Shown: one piece after another, positions 40,104 through 50,182 of the stretch
Position numbering within the stretch: the stretch's first letter is position 1
Layout of the letters: every line of letters begins with the position of its first letter
From: Legionella sp. PATHC032
GTDB taxonomy: Bacteria > Pseudomonadota > Gammaproteobacteria > Legionellales > Legionellaceae
Direction of reading: 5' to 3'
DNA length: 64,000 nucleotides
Assembly (NCBI RefSeq): GCF_026191185.1
Contig: NZ_JAPHOV010000001.1
Span: 3,258,501-3,322,500, forward strand
Translations under genes and position numbers: made by a program
Notes under the pieces: generated by a model
Told to the model about the DNA's origin: nothing
Database searches by the model: none
The model's input: only the letters and a program-made list of their open reading frames with translations

Positions 40104-40374
40104 ACTTCTCACTTGATTTGTTGTTTAAATGAATTGAATATCCGAAGAAAAAATTATGTTAGGGAATAGCAGCTAAGGAATCCGCTGCCTATGTGGCTCA
40201 CTTGTTTTAAAGTATGTCACATATAGCTACAGGCTATCACAGCTTTACAACAAGATCCAACATTTTTAAACTAAAAATAAAAAGTTATTTTGACTTTTTT
40301 GATTGCAACTTTTAAATCTTTAAGAAAAAATCCCTTTCATCGCTTAATTTTAACACAAACCCCATAAAAAAGAT

Positions 40375-40412
40375 AAAAGCCCTGTAAATAAATTTTTACC
40401 TCAGGGCTTTTT
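40375..40412 (-). terminator. rho-independent terminator of trxA
   Basis: On the minus strand AAAGCCCTG, a loop, then CAGGGCTTT followed by a T-rich run (TATCTTTTTT). It begins 15 bases after the trxA stop. The rest of the trxA-rho gap (40104-40374) shows the rho promoter region and no gene. Confidence 0.9.
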
Positions 40413-40426
40413 GACTTTTCATCCCG

Positions 40427-40753
40427 TTACAGGTGACTTTCAACAAAAGCACTTAATTGGGATTTAGACAGCAACCCCATTTTAACTGCTTCGACCTGAC
40501 CATTTTTAAAAAGAATTAAGGTTGGGATACTCATCACACCAAATTTGGCCGGGGCTTGAGGATTTTCATCAATATTGATTTTAGCAAACGTCATGTCCTT
40601 GCTATGAGTAGCTGCCACTTCTTCCAAAATAGGAGTCAATGCACGACATGGTCCACACCATTCAGCCCAAAAATCAACAAGAACAGGCTTGGATGAATTA
40701 ATTACATCCTGCTCAAAGCTTGCATCGGTTACTGTTTTAATATGATCACTCAT
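40427..40753 (-). CDS. trxA: thioredoxin TrxA
   Basis: A 108-residue thioredoxin with the redox motif W32-C33-G34-P35-C36 in DFWAEWCGPCRALTP. The cis-proline loop is MSIPTLILFK. It is the general cytoplasmic disulfide reductant, and serves the methionine sulfoxide reductase fusion at 2935 among others. GAGG lies 7 bases upstream of the ATG. It is followed by a strong terminator and then by rho, the same neighbourhood as in E. coli. Confidence 0.97.
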   Translation of the reverse strand: MSDHIKTVTDASFEQDVINSSKPVLVDFWAEWCGPCRALTPILEEVAATHSKDMTFAKINIDENPQAPAKFGVMSIPTLILFKNGQVEAVKMGLLSKSQLSAFVESHL

Positions 40754-40965
40754 AAATAAACCTCAGTTATTAGAAATATAAAGGTCTGGCCCAAGACCAG
40801 ATTTTGCTATTCGATCCAGAATTTTTCCTGCGTATCCTGTGTATTTTGTTTTAGAGCAAACGCAAGGCTTTCAAAAAGAGTAGTGTACATATAATACTAC
40901 AGAAATGCTTGCAATAGAGCCATAAAACAAAAGACGCAGGTTATGCCGAGTTAGAAAGAAGTCTA

Positions 40966-41700
40966 TTATAGATCACCTCCGACAGCTTGCAAAACACTTA
41001 ACGCAGTTATTGCCGCAGTTTCCGTGCGCAATACTCTCGGTCCCAGTAATAAAGGCAAAAATCCATAGTCACTCGTCAATGTAATTTCTTCATCACTTAA
41101 GCCACCTTCAGGGCCAATAATCAAGGCAACATCAGGGGGCTGGACAGGATAATCACGCCATGTCTTTTTAAATGCTGGATGTAGAATGAACCTGAGATGT
41201 TCTTTGGCTTCTTTGACAAATTGTTCTAAATAAACTGGCTGCCGCAACTCTGGAATTTGATTACGCCCACATTGCTCGCAAGCTCCAATGACAATATTAA
41301 GCCATTGGTGCATCTTTTTTGCCATTTTTTCTTTGTCAATTTTAACCTGGCAGCGCTCGGTAATAAGAGGTGTAATGCATGCCACTCCTAGCTCAACTGA
41401 TTTTTGCATCACCATTTCCATCCGGTCACCCTTGGAAATGGCTTGTGCCAAATGTATCTTTAATGGAGATTCCCTGTTCACTTCAAGGGCTGAGGCAATC
41501 CTGACGAATACCTGCTTTTTTTTGACCTTCTCAATGGATGCTGTAAACTCTTTGTTGTCCCCATTAAACAGTGTCAGTTGCTCGCCTTGCTCCATGCGCA
41601 AGACTACGCCAACATGCTGTCCCGCCTCAGGCGATAATTCCAGAAGTTGCCCCGGCTGGTATTCGCCAGGTTGATAGATACGTATTGTTCTCACAGCCAA
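40966..41700 (-). CDS. rsmE: 16S rRNA m3U1498 methyltransferase RsmE
   Basis: A 244-residue SPOUT-fold methyltransferase. The SAM-binding knot is marked by ALIIGPEGGLSDEEI and LLGPRVLRTETAAITALSVLQ. The N-terminal PUA-like domain runs over about residues 20-70, and AISKGDRMEMVMQKSVELGVACITPLITERCQVK is typical. It methylates U1498 of 16S rRNA. It is divergent from fumC. The RsmE protein of L. pneumophila has been reported in effector screens; that is from memory and not visible here. Confidence 0.96.
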   Translation of the reverse strand: MAVRTIRIYQPGEYQPGQLLELSPEAGQHVGVVLRMEQGEQLTLFNGDNKEFTASIEKVKKKQVFVRIASALEVNRESPLKIHLAQAISKGDRMEMVMQKSVELGVACITPLITERCQVKIDKEKMAKKMHQWLNIVIGACEQCGRNQIPELRQPVYLEQFVKEAKEHLRFILHPAFKKTWRDYPVQPPDVALIIGPEGGLSDEEITLTSDYGFLPLLLGPRVLRTETAAITALSVLQAVGGDL

Positions 41701-41863
41701 TTATCCTTGATTTTAGTAAAGGATACTATAACAAAAATTACCAATTTACGTCTGCTATGCTAGAATTTTGGCGATTGATTTTATTCTTTCCCAACTCGCT
41801 GATAAAGCAGCTAGACATAAATAAACATAATCAACAGATTAACTTTGCTAAGGAATTGATAAC

Positions 41864-43258
41864 ATGGCTAAAACACGTGTAGAAACAGACAGCATGGGTG
41901 AAATTGAAGTCCCGTCTGATAAATATTGGGGCGCCCAAACCGAACGTTCATTGCATCACTTTAATATAGGCAAAGACATTATGCCACGCGAAGTAACCCA
42001 TGCCTTTGGTATCCTGAAAAAGGCAGCCGCCCTGACAAATCTTGAATTAGGCAAACTGCCAAAAGACAAAGCGGATTTGATTGTTCAGGCAGCAGAAGAA
42101 GTGAGCAAAGGACTATTGGATGAGCATTTTCCCTTGCATGTCTGGCAAACGGGAAGCGGCACACAATCGAATATGAACGCCAATGAAGTCATTTCCAATC
42201 GGGCCATTGAGCTGGCTGGCGGCACCCTGGGAAGCAAGTCCCCTATTCATCCCAATGATCACGTCAATATGTCTCAATCATCGAATGACACCTTCCCAAC
42301 AGCCATGCATATTGCAGCGGCGATAGCTTTTAACGAAAAATTGTTACCTGCTGTACGCAATTTACGTCATGTTTTCGCAGCGAAAATGGACGCTTTCAAA
42401 AACATCATAAAAATTGGCAGAACCCATTTGCAAGATGCGGTTCCACTGACTTTGGGGCAAGAGTTTTCAGGTTATGTTGCCCAACTGGATGCCTGCATTC
42501 ACCGTCTGGAAGAAGTCTTGCCTGAATTATATGAGCTGGCTGCCGGGGGCACTGCCGTTGGAACCGGATTGAACACCCATCCGCAATTCGCAGTCAAAGT
42601 TGCTGAACACATCGCTAAAATAACCAAACTGCCTTTTGTGACCGCTCCTAACAAATTTGCCGCTCTGGCTTCTCACGAACCTCTGGTCCATGCGCACGGT
42701 GCCATGAAAACTCTCGCCTGCGCACTCATGAAAATCGCCAATGACATACGCTGGCTCGCATCAGGACCTCGTTGCGGGATTGGTGAACTGGTTATTCCAG
42801 AAAATGAGCCCGGGTCATCCATCATGCCAGGCAAAGTCAACCCGACACAATGCGAAGCCATGACCATGGTTTGCGCTCAGGTACTGGGTAATGATACAGC
42901 CGTTGGAATTGCTGACAGCCAAGGCAATTTTGAATTAAACGTGTTTAAACCGGTTATCATATTTAACGTATTGCACTCATTAAATCTGCTTGCCGACAGC
43001 TGCCATTCCTTCCAGGAGTTTTGCGCAGAAGGAATAGAGCCTAATCAGCCAGTGATTGATTACTATTTACACCACTCCCTCATGCTGGTTACTGCTCTTA
43101 ATCAACACATTGGTTATGATAAAGCGGCTAAAATCGCCAAAACCGCTCATCATGACAATATTTCATTGCAAGAAGCCGCCGTGAAACTGGGAATTTTAAC
43201 CGCCGAGCAATTTGCAGAGTTTGTGAAACCGGAAAAGATGATTTCTCCTGAGCAATGA
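41864..43258 (+). CDS. fumC: class II fumarate hydratase
   Basis: A 464-residue iron-independent TCA-cycle fumarase (fumarate to malate). The superfamily signature is [15 protein letters not shown], and the catalytic Ser is in this loop. Other blocks are [54 protein letters not shown] and [21 protein letters not shown] lies 9 bases before the ATG. It is divergent from rsmE and ends before a strong hairpin. Confidence 0.97.
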   Translation: MAKTRVETDSMGEIEVPSDKYWGAQTERSLHHFNIGKDIMPREVTHAFGILKKAAALTNLELGKLPKDKADLIVQAAEEVSKGLLDEHFPLHVWQTGSGTQSNMNANEVISNRAIELAGGTLGSKSPIHPNDHVNMSQSSNDTFPTAMHIAAAIAFNEKLLPAVRNLRHVFAAKMDAFKNIIKIGRTHLQDAVPLTLGQEFSGYVAQLDACIHRLEEVLPELYELAAGGTAVGTGLNTHPQFAVKVAEHIAKITKLPFVTAPNKFAALASHEPLVHAHGAMKTLACALMKIANDIRWLASGPRCGIGELVIPENEPGSSIMPGKVNPTQCEAMTMVCAQVLGNDTAVGIADSQGNFELNVFKPVIIFNVLHSLNLLADSCHSFQEFCAEGIEPNQPVIDYYLHHSLMLVTALNQHIGYDKAAKIAKTAHHDNISLQEAAVKLGILTAEQFAEFVKPEKMISPEQ

Positions 43259-43269
43259 AATTGACAGGG

Positions 43270-43302
43270 TTAAGACATGCCGGTGGTTCTGGCATGTCTT
43301 AA
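43270..43302 (+). terminator. fumC terminator hairpin
   Basis: TTAAGACATGCC, nine bases, then GGCATGTCTTAA, a perfect 12-bp stem starting 12 bases after the fumC stop. There is no T-run, so it may act in both directions or protect the transcript end. Confidence 0.7.
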
Positions 43303-43350
43303 CCTAAGATGTAGTAGAAAATAAAATGACAACAAACAATAGTTTGAATT

Positions 43351-43974
43351 TTACTCAACCAAATGGGTCTGATTTTTTATATGAAGATCGATTTCGTTTT
43401 GTTTACAAGCATCCTTTAAAATAGAAGCTTTTACTATGTGTCTTGGTTGAGCTAATAACAGGAAAAATACTAATGGGTCAAAAACTAAAACAAATAAATT
43501 ATAGGACTGGGCTAAAAAAATTACACCTATAGTAATGCTCATGAGGTATAAATAGGCCAAATATAAATTTATAAGCGCTGCAATTAAAGAAATTGCCAAA
43601 CAGAGCAATAGTGTAGTCAATTGCCCCATATAGAACACATTAGGAGAAAGAATATTTAAATAACTGCAGTAAAAAATAATGGTAATGAAAAAAATATAGA
43701 ATTTAGTTTTCCCTGAAAGTAACCAATCAACATAACGAAATTGATGTAAGAGTAGCAAAATACAATAGATAAAACTTACAATGCTAGGCATTCCCAAAAT
43801 GCTATATAGTATTTCGGTAATTGAGTTGGTATTACCATAACTCAAATTAGAACATGTGCATATGATAACTATAAAAACTAGAGCGTTTCTTAATGAAGTT
43901 GCTTTTATCCTGTTAAGGATAAAATAGCATATACAGATTGAATAAAACAATTTGCTATAAATTAATGCAGTCAT
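43351..43974 (-). CDS. polytopic inner-membrane protein of unknown function
   Basis: A 207-residue, very hydrophobic protein with six or so predicted membrane helices. The start overlaps the stop of the sialidase-fold gene (ATGA), so it is translated together with it. The C-terminal ~30 residues are polar and probably cytoplasmic. No family recognised. Since its partner is a glycan-binding-type protein and acyltransferases lie upstream, a role in an envelope or export complex is plausible but unproven. Confidence 0.75.
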   Translation of the reverse strand: MTALIYSKLFYSICICYFILNRIKATSLRNALVFIVIICTCSNLSYGNTNSITEILYSILGMPSIVSFIYCILLLLHQFRYVDWLLSGKTKFYIFFITIIFYCSYLNILSPNVFYMGQLTTLLLCLAISLIAALINLYLAYLYLMSITIGVIFLAQSYNLFVLVFDPLVFFLLLAQPRHIVKASILKDACKQNEIDLHIKNQTHLVE

Positions 43975-45143
43975 TTTTTCAAACTATCCAGGTAATATTT
44001 ATTAAAACGTATATGAATGACCTCATTCGCATTTTTGTCATAGATAATATCAACATAACCTCTATCCACTAATGTAGAAGGGTAAGTAACACTTTTATTG
44101 TTAATTTCACCCGTATCCAAAGTAAACAGATACGAAAATATTCCGGTCGAATTCTCCATTCTGGATAACACAAGTTGGCCTTTGATATTATTTTTATGCG
44201 TTCTGTTATGGACTAAAAATACCTCTGAATTAAAATTAAATAAATTAATAGAATTATTCATATTTTTAATATTCGTTTTTTGGGGATCAAGCCATGAAAG
44301 TCCTCCTTCCTGGCAATATTGGATCCGCATCCAGTGATCTGTTTTATTAGCATTACGAAATCCAGCTAAGCAATTCAAGCTTGAAAGGGGAATGATTGAT
44401 GGCTGTAATTGCCCCCCAATGTGATTGATTTGAATGCTTTCTGTATAGCTCCCTTTTTTATCAAACCGGAGCATTAAAGGATATTTGCTTTCTAATTCAT
44501 GGTATGCTGGCAAAAAAAAACCACCATCTACTAATGGAAGGGGGGATGCTCTGATTAAGGTACTTAAATTAAAAAAGGGACTTAAATACAAGGTAGCTTT
44601 ATAGTTGAAACTCTTCCCTTTATCTAATGACTCAAAATGATAAATTTTGCTAGCCGCCCAACCTGCAAAAGCAGTTGCAACAACAAACAAATGCAACTTG
44701 CCATTTTGATTATAAATAACAGGATTACCTAATTTTCTAATCAATTGATGGCTATTCTTGCGCAGTTTCTCTCGAGTCAGCACTATTTTGGGGGTTGACC
44801 ATTTATTTCTATGGATATCATAAATAGAGCTATAAATTTTAACATCAGGTCCTCCCTCACGACTCCCAGCAAAATACATGGCGAGCAAATGACTGTCATC
44901 AACTTTAGTCAATGTAGCAGAATGTGCCTTTTTAATACCTTTTGGCATAGGTAATTTTTCTCTTATATAAACAGGATTGGCATTTGTGTTATTTTCTATC
45001 TTAAAAGGTTGAGATAATTCAAATGCGCAATTTTTAGGGGCCTTAGAAGTTAGCAAGCCAATAAAAAAAACTATTATTAACCATCCTAAATAAACCAGAT
45101 GATTTTTTGATGACATCAACATTTGAAAAATATTCATTTTCAT
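43971..45143 (-). CDS. membrane-anchored sialidase-fold (BNR) protein
   Basis: A 390-residue protein with one N-terminal signal-anchor helix (about 16-29), then a beta-propeller-type region. FAGSREGGPDVKIYSSIYD followed by NKWSTPKIV is typical of the exo-alpha-sialidase superfamily. SLDKGKSFNYK (about residue 172) is an Asp-box (SxDxGxxW-like, with Phe for Trp). Second matches are weaker. Catalytic sialidase residues (Arg triad, nucleophile Tyr) cannot be confirmed by eye, so it may be a glycoside hydrolase-like or carbohydrate-binding protein. It is coupled with the downstream membrane protein and follows two acyltransferases by about 40 bases. Confidence 0.7.
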   Translation of the reverse strand: MKMNIFQMLMSSKNHLVYLGWLIIVFFIGLLTSKAPKNCAFELSQPFKIENNTNANPVYIREKLPMPKGIKKAHSATLTKVDDSHLLAMYFAGSREGGPDVKIYSSIYDIHRNKWSTPKIVLTREKLRKNSHQLIRKLGNPVIYNQNGKLHLFVVATAFAGWAASKIYHFESLDKGKSFNYKATLYLSPFFNLSTLIRASPLPLVDGGFFLPAYHELESKYPLMLRFDKKGSYTESIQINHIGGQLQPSIIPLSSLNCLAGFRNANKTDHWMRIQYCQEGGLSWLDPQKTNIKNMNNSINLFNFNSEVFLVHNRTHKNNIKGQLVLSRMENSTGIFSYLFTLDTGEINNKSVTYPSTLVDRGYVDIIYDKNANEVIHIRFNKYYLDSLKK

Positions 45144-45181
45144 TTTGTAAAATAATATTTGGGGTTCTTTACATTTTTAGC

Positions 45182-46018
45182 TTATAATTTCCATCGTCTA
45201 TGAACCCACCACCATTGCTCCGGATATTCCAAAATTAATTTTTCAAGCATTTGATTATAGCGAAGAGTATTTCTGTAGATAGCTTGTTCTTTATCGACAT
45301 GAAATTCCCATTCTATTTCTGGATGAAATTTAATAACGTGCTTGCCGTTGTGTAGCCTATAGCCGGATACGGGGACTACTGGTGTTTGATGTTTATGGGC
45401 AAAAAAGGCCAAACTTCGGTATGTCCCAGCATGAAGGCCAAAAAACTCGACAGCGATTCCTGATTTATTTTCCAATTTCGCATGCTGATCGAGTGTAAAA
45501 AGTATTAATTCCTTGTTTCTTAAGGCTTGATTTATTTTTTTTGGCGCACTAATGCTGCTGGTAATTGTCAATCCATAGCGCATCATCCTATTAAACAATA
45601 TTGATTCCAGCCATTTTATTTTAATGGGTCGTCTGATGATATTAAATTGCCCATATTGAGGCATCAGGCGAGAAAAACCTAAAGTGTAAGTTAATTCCCA
45701 ATTACCTAAATGACCAGTGAGCAGAAAAACCCCTTTATTCTGACTCACAGCGCTTTCCAAATGCTCTAAACCATGAATCTCTATCTTATTAGTCAATCTT
45801 TTAGAACTTGCCCAACCCATCCAAATGAGTTCTTTTAAATTAGATGCGACATGAGAGTAAAAGGCTTTGGCTAATCTTGTTTTTTCAGCAGAGGTTGCTG
45901 TATTTTTAAAAACGAGGTCAATATTACTCAATACAATTTGCTTGCGAAGAGGCAAAATCCAGTAAAAAAGAAGCCCTGCAAAAGTCACTCGAATTTTGGA
46001 CAAATGATTATTAGCCAT
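45182..46018 (-). CDS. LpxL/HtrB-like acyltransferase (second of a tandem pair)
   Basis: A 278-residue lysophospholipid/lipid A acyltransferase-fold protein. The catalytic motif is H103-L-G-N-W-E108 in LTGHLGNWELTYTLGF. The conserved second block is NIIRRPIKIKWLESILFNRMM, and a QHAK-type block (LFTLDQHAKLENKSGIAVEFFG) and the C-terminal YPEQWWWVHRRWK are typical of the family. The N-terminal hydrophobic helix (about 12-25) places it at the inner membrane. It overlaps its upstream paralogue by 8 bases. The acceptor is unknown; the location beside lpx genes suggests a lipid A-like or other glycolipid. Confidence 0.85.
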   Translation of the reverse strand: MANNHLSKIRVTFAGLLFYWILPLRKQIVLSNIDLVFKNTATSAEKTRLAKAFYSHVASNLKELIWMGWASSKRLTNKIEIHGLEHLESAVSQNKGVFLLTGHLGNWELTYTLGFSRLMPQYGQFNIIRRPIKIKWLESILFNRMMRYGLTITSSISAPKKINQALRNKELILFTLDQHAKLENKSGIAVEFFGLHAGTYRSLAFFAHKHQTPVVPVSGYRLHNGKHVIKFHPEIEWEFHVDKEQAIYRNTLRYNQMLEKLILEYPEQWWWVHRRWKL

Positions 46019-46859
46019 TATTTTTCCAACGCTTGTATGACCATAACCATTGCTCAGGATAAGGCAATAACATCTCTTCTAATCTTTTATTATAAAGTTG
46101 AGTGTTTTCGACAAGGGTCTGTTTATAGTCCGGATAAACAACCGGTTTTATCTCCGGATAAATATGCACTACATGTTGCTTTTTATTGGTGCGATAAAAA
46201 GTGATTGATAACACACATGAATCATAAAGACTTGCTAAATAGGCTAGACTGAGATTAGTCTCCGTTTTCTGTCCTAAAAAGTCGGTTTTTATCTTATTTT
46301 TAATTTTCGAAGAAGGGCAAACATCGAAAGGAAAAAACACAATGGCATTGCTTTTCAAAGCCCTGCGAGTTTGACTCACTGCATTTTTATGACTAATTAT
46401 TTTAAATCCGCAATTTTCAAATCGCCGCAAAAAAATGGAATCCAAAAAAGCAAAACGCAAATTTTTGCGAACACAATAAAAATCAAGATCCTTGCCATTA
46501 AATTTGTCAAGAAAGAATAAAGGTGCAAACTCCCAGTTACCAAAGTGTCCGGTGAACACTAAAGTTCCTTTTCCCTTACCTAAAGCGTTCTCTAAATGCT
46601 CAATACCAATGACTTTGATACGCTTTTCCAGAGATTTTTTACTGACCAACGCGTATAAAATAATTTCTTTGATATTGGTCATAATATGAGAATAATAAGC
46701 CATGCATAAACGTTTTTTTTCAGCAGGCGATAGGGAGAATTGAAAAACACGATCGATATTTTTTTTTGCATTACTTCTTTTGTAAGAAGAGAAAAAATAG
46801 ACGCAGCGTCCCAACCAAGTCAAGGGAAGAGAATTTAAATCACGTTTCAGCTCGAACAT
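46011..46859 (-). CDS. LpxL/HtrB-like acyltransferase (first of a tandem pair)
   Basis: A 282-residue member of the same family as the next gene, with H105-F-G-N-W-E110 in FTGHFGNWEFAPL, the YCVRKNLRFAFLDSIFLRRF block, and the C-terminal YPEQWLWSYKRWKN. The two proteins are clearly paralogous but diverged, as if specialised for different chains or acceptors. It begins with MFELKRDLNSLPL and has weak N-terminal hydrophobicity. It is the first gene of a four-gene minus-strand series (two acyltransferases, sialidase-fold protein, membrane protein). Confidence 0.85.
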   Translation of the reverse strand: MFELKRDLNSLPLTWLGRCVYFFSSYKRSNAKKNIDRVFQFSLSPAEKKRLCMAYYSHIMTNIKEIILYALVSKKSLEKRIKVIGIEHLENALGKGKGTLVFTGHFGNWEFAPLFFLDKFNGKDLDFYCVRKNLRFAFLDSIFLRRFENCGFKIISHKNAVSQTRRALKSNAIVFFPFDVCPSSKIKNKIKTDFLGQKTETNLSLAYLASLYDSCVLSITFYRTNKKQHVVHIYPEIKPVVYPDYKQTLVENTQLYNKRLEEMLLPYPEQWLWSYKRWKNNG

Positions 46860-47080
46860 AAAAAGAAAACTACCCTGTGTTTTGCCTAAGCACTATTCCT
46901 GACTATGAAGCCTGGTTTAGACAGGCAGTCTACAATCTAATCATTTTAAAGTAAACAGAACTTACTGATACTGACTAACTCCTGCGAATACGTTATTTGT
47001 AGCTGGATATCATTGAAGTTGTCCTTTATAATCCAGAGCGAACAAATACAATATTCAAAGATCAGGGAGTAGATACATAG

Positions 47081-48151
47081 ATGAATAAAAAAAGCATTTT
47101 ATTGATGAGCATGCTCTTGGTAAGTCCACTTAGCATGAGTGGCACAGTAGGAGAGGCGCAACAAGATGGTAAGAGATTTGTTTTTAGTGCTTCAGCAATT
47201 TATGGCTCGTTAAGTGACGGCACCTTGGATACCAGGGAATATGCTGATACCATAAAGTCTTCCGGGCTAATTAGCTCTGGCTTGTTTAATGTGGATTCCC
47301 GTTGGGGGTATTCATTAAGTGCCGGATATCTTTTTGGGCCCGAATTCAGCTATGATTTGGTATTAAGCTACACCAATATAAAAAATCACGGCTCCAGCAT
47401 AACTGTCAACTCTGCACAGGGTGATCTCATGGACAACAGGCTAAGCCTGATTCTTAAAGATTTTTCAGGACTGCAAATGATTGGCTCTGCCCTTGCTGCG
47501 GTAAATTCTGATTATGATTATCAAACCGCGGATTTAATTACTCATAGGACTGTTCCAAGCAAATTTGCCAAACAGCTCCATTATACTCGCTATTACGGGG
47601 CAAAAGCCGCAGAAATAGTAAAAGAATTTACCGCTCGTTATAGTGGTGAATCTCGTTTTGGCTTCGCCCTTCCCCCTGCAATACAGCCCCTTGCGGACAA
47701 TATTAATTTTCATGCGAAATATAAAGGGATTGGCCCTAAAGCGGGAGCAGGAGTCTATTGGGATGTTAATCGATTTATTACTGTAGGCGGGGATATTTCT
47801 TTCTCTGTATTGGCTGGTAATAGCAAAAGTCATTGGAACGAAAGGGTTGAAATAACCGGGGCTCAACCAATTTTGGATTTCCCCAATACGGGCGGCCGTT
47901 ACGCTTATTTCCTTAATCATCCTTCCTCGCTATGGGTTTCTCCAGTTCTAGGAGCCAATTTGGTTGTGGCCTCTCATTTCAATTTGAATAATGACAGTGT
48001 AATTGGTGTTGAGGGCGGAATCGGCTCTGAGCAATACTGGTCGATGAATGAAGGGGAAAGGTATGGTCTGTCAAATGGTGGTAACAGGATAAATATTAGC
48101 GAGCGTTTTGCGGTACGTAATGTATTTATAAAAGCAAGTTATATTGTTTAG
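47081..48151 (+). CDS. Legionella-type major outer-membrane protein family member
   Basis: A 356-residue outer-membrane beta-barrel protein with signal peptide (KSILLMSMLLVSPLSMS). Alternating hydrophobic residues, repeated aromatic/Gly segments (SLSAGYLFGPEFSYDLVLSY, GPKAGAGVYWDVNRFITVGGDISFSVLAG) and a terminal aromatic-poor but hydrophobic end (VFIKASYIV) fit the Legionella OMP family. Members are porin-like and restricted to Legionella and close relatives, which supports the taxonomic call. It is followed by a hairpin (48168-48194) and then lpxA. Confidence 0.85.
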   Translation: MNKKSILLMSMLLVSPLSMSGTVGEAQQDGKRFVFSASAIYGSLSDGTLDTREYADTIKSSGLISSGLFNVDSRWGYSLSAGYLFGPEFSYDLVLSYTNIKNHGSSITVNSAQGDLMDNRLSLILKDFSGLQMIGSALAAVNSDYDYQTADLITHRTVPSKFAKQLHYTRYYGAKAAEIVKEFTARYSGESRFGFALPPAIQPLADNINFHAKYKGIGPKAGAGVYWDVNRFITVGGDISFSVLAGNSKSHWNERVEITGAQPILDFPNTGGRYAYFLNHPSSLWVSPVLGANLVVASHFNLNNDSVIGVEGGIGSEQYWSMNEGERYGLSNGGNRINISERFAVRNVFIKASYIV

Positions 48152-48167
48152 TTCAGACATAACCTGA

Positions 48168-48194
48168 CACGACTTGCGATGAGCGCAAGTCGTG
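48168..48194 (+). terminator. hairpin after the outer-membrane protein gene
   Basis: CACGACTTGCG, a short loop, then CGCAAGTCGTG. It is a strong 11-bp stem 17 bases after the stop, with no T-run. Confidence 0.7.
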
Positions 48195-48304
48195 TGACTG
48201 AGTGCTTTCCCTCTATATCAAATCATTTTCCCAGAACAGATTTAAGAGTAGTATAGAGCACGTTGTAACCAGCATTTAATTTATAGTTGTAGTGGAGGTG
48301 AACC

Positions 48305-49135
48305 ATGCAAATGAGTCAGTTGGATCATGTTCATGCGGTTAACAATTTATATATGCTCTCCCATCAAATTCATCCTACAGCTATCGTATCAGCCAACGCC
48401 AGAATTGGACGGGATGTGGTTGTAGGTCCATATTCAATTATTGAAGACAATGTCAGCATTGGACAAGGAACCGTCATTGGTTCTCATGTGTCGATAAAGT
48501 CCTGGACAGAAATAGGTGAATATAATCAGATTGAAACGGGAGCAATCATTGGAGCAATCCCGCAGGATCTGAAGTTCAGCGGAGAAAACAGCACTGCCAT
48601 AATCGGTAATAATAACATTATTCGCGAATACGTTACGATCAGTAGAGGAACATCTGGGGGAGGAGGAATTACTCGAATAGGAAACAACAATGTCATAATG
48701 ACTTCCGCCCATATAGCCCATGATGTTCAGATGGGTAATCATAATATCATCTCCAATGCGGTAGCCGTAGCCGGGCATGTAATCATTGACGATTGGGTAA
48801 CCATAGGCGGTTTATGCGGCATACACCAATTCGTACAATTAGGACGGATGAGTATGATTGGCAGTCAAACCAGAATTACAAAAGACGTACTGCCTTTCAC
48901 GTTGGTTTGCGGAAACCCAGCCAAGCGTTTTGGTATTAACATTGAAAGATTGCAACGAAATGGATACAGTTCTGTCGCAAGAATGCAAATTCAACGAGCC
49001 TACAAGATACTTTTTCATGATGGTCATCTTTTGACAAATGCCATTGAAATACTCAAGCGTGAATTCATAGACAATAATGATGTGGCTTATATTCTCAAGT
49101 TTCTTGAAAATTCCAAACGCAGCTTTTATCGCTAA
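48305..49135 (+). CDS. lpxA: acyl-ACP--UDP-GlcNAc O-acyltransferase LpxA
   Basis: A 276-residue first-step lipid A enzyme with a left-handed beta-helix built of hexapeptide repeats (for example ARIGRDVVVGPYSIIEDN, ITRIGNNNVIMTSAHIAHDVQMGNHNIIS). The LpxA signature includes HPTAIVS, IGAIPQDLKFSGE and the catalytic His in AHIAHDVQMGN. The C-terminal helical part (RLQRNGYSSVARMQIQRAYKILFHDG) is present. GGAGGTGA lies just before the ATG. Its nearest neighbour is lpxD, with no fabZ between them, unlike the usual lpxD-fabZ-lpxA-lpxB order. L. pneumophila is known to hold duplicate lpx genes, and this is probably one of the extra copies. Confidence 0.93.
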   Translation: MQMSQLDHVHAVNNLYMLSHQIHPTAIVSANARIGRDVVVGPYSIIEDNVSIGQGTVIGSHVSIKSWTEIGEYNQIETGAIIGAIPQDLKFSGENSTAIIGNNNIIREYVTISRGTSGGGGITRIGNNNVIMTSAHIAHDVQMGNHNIISNAVAVAGHVIIDDWVTIGGLCGIHQFVQLGRMSMIGSQTRITKDVLPFTLVCGNPAKRFGINIERLQRNGYSSVARMQIQRAYKILFHDGHLLTNAIEILKREFIDNNDVAYILKFLENSKRSFYR

Positions 49136-49150
49136 TTTTTTAGAGTGTGT

Positions 49151-50182
49151 ATGTCAAATTACCAATTTACAAAACCTGCAGGACCATTTCGTTTATTCGA
49201 ATTAGCTAAGATTTCTGGTGCTACACTGTATGAAGGTAAAGGAGAAACCTTTACAGTTTCTGGTTTGGCAAAACTTTCAGAAGCCACAAGCAATGATTTG
49301 GTAATGTTGCATCAAAAAAAATACGTCAAAGAATTAAAGCATACAGCTGCTCGTGTTTGTATCATCGGGCCAGACTATGTGAAATATGCCCCTGATAGCA
49401 TGTATTTACTGGTGCACCCCAATCCCTACAAAGCATTTGCTTTGATTGCTCAAGCGTTTTATCCTTCTGAAAAACCACCCGGTTTCATTGCCACTTCGGC
49501 AATGATTGAGTCGAGCGCTATTATTGGCGTGAATTGTTTTATTGCTCATGGGGCTTATATTGGCAATCAGGTTAAAATTGGCAACAGATGCAAAATTGGA
49601 GTAAATACTTATATTGGCGATGCTGTAACCATAGGCGATGATTGTCTTATAGAAGACAACGTCAGCATTAGGCATGCTGTTATAGGGAATAACGTGGTCA
49701 TTTATTCCGGCGCTCGTATAGGCCAGGATGGTTTTGGCTTTGCCAGTGATGCGAATGGCCATTATAAAATTCCCCATGCGGGTGGTGTCATTATTGGCAA
49801 TGATGTTGAAATCGGGGCTAATACCTGCATTGACCGAGGCTCTCTGGATAATACGGTGATTGAAGATTGGTGTCGTCTGGATAATCTTGTGCAGATTGGG
49901 CATAATGTCAAGATTGGTAAAGGCTCTGTCCTAGTGGCTCAAGTTGGAATCGCCGGCAGTACAGAGCTTGGTGAACATGTCACTTTGGCAGGACAAGTTG
50001 GCGTGATTGGACACTTGAAGATTGGTAAAGGCGCCACTGTTTTAGCCAGCGGTAAAGTCTATAAAAATGTGAAATCCGGAGACAGGGTCGGCGGCCACCC
50101 AGCGGTACCAATTAGTGATTGGCAAAAACAAATCCGATTTTTAAAAACAGCGATTAAGCCAAAGAAATCCCCAAAATCCTGA
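49151..50182 (+). CDS. lpxD: UDP-3-O-acylglucosamine N-acyltransferase LpxD
   Basis: A 343-residue lipid A enzyme acting two steps after LpxA. The N-terminal uridine-binding domain (about 1-100) includes SGLAKLSEATSNDLVMLHQKKYVKELKHT. It is followed by a long hexapeptide beta-helix (IGNQVKIGNRCKIGVNTYIGDAVTIGDDC...). The catalytic His is in LVQIGHNVKIGKGSV. The start at 49151 is preceded by AGAG; an upstream GTG at 49145 is less likely. It lies 15 bases after lpxA and overlaps the end of the convergent lpxB by 29 bases. Confidence 0.95.
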   Translation: MSNYQFTKPAGPFRLFELAKISGATLYEGKGETFTVSGLAKLSEATSNDLVMLHQKKYVKELKHTAARVCIIGPDYVKYAPDSMYLLVHPNPYKAFALIAQAFYPSEKPPGFIATSAMIESSAIIGVNCFIAHGAYIGNQVKIGNRCKIGVNTYIGDAVTIGDDCLIEDNVSIRHAVIGNNVVIYSGARIGQDGFGFASDANGHYKIPHAGGVIIGNDVEIGANTCIDRGSLDNTVIEDWCRLDNLVQIGHNVKIGKGSVLVAQVGIAGSTELGEHVTLAGQVGVIGHLKIGKGATVLASGKVYKNVKSGDRVGGHPAVPISDWQKQIRFLKTAIKPKKSPKS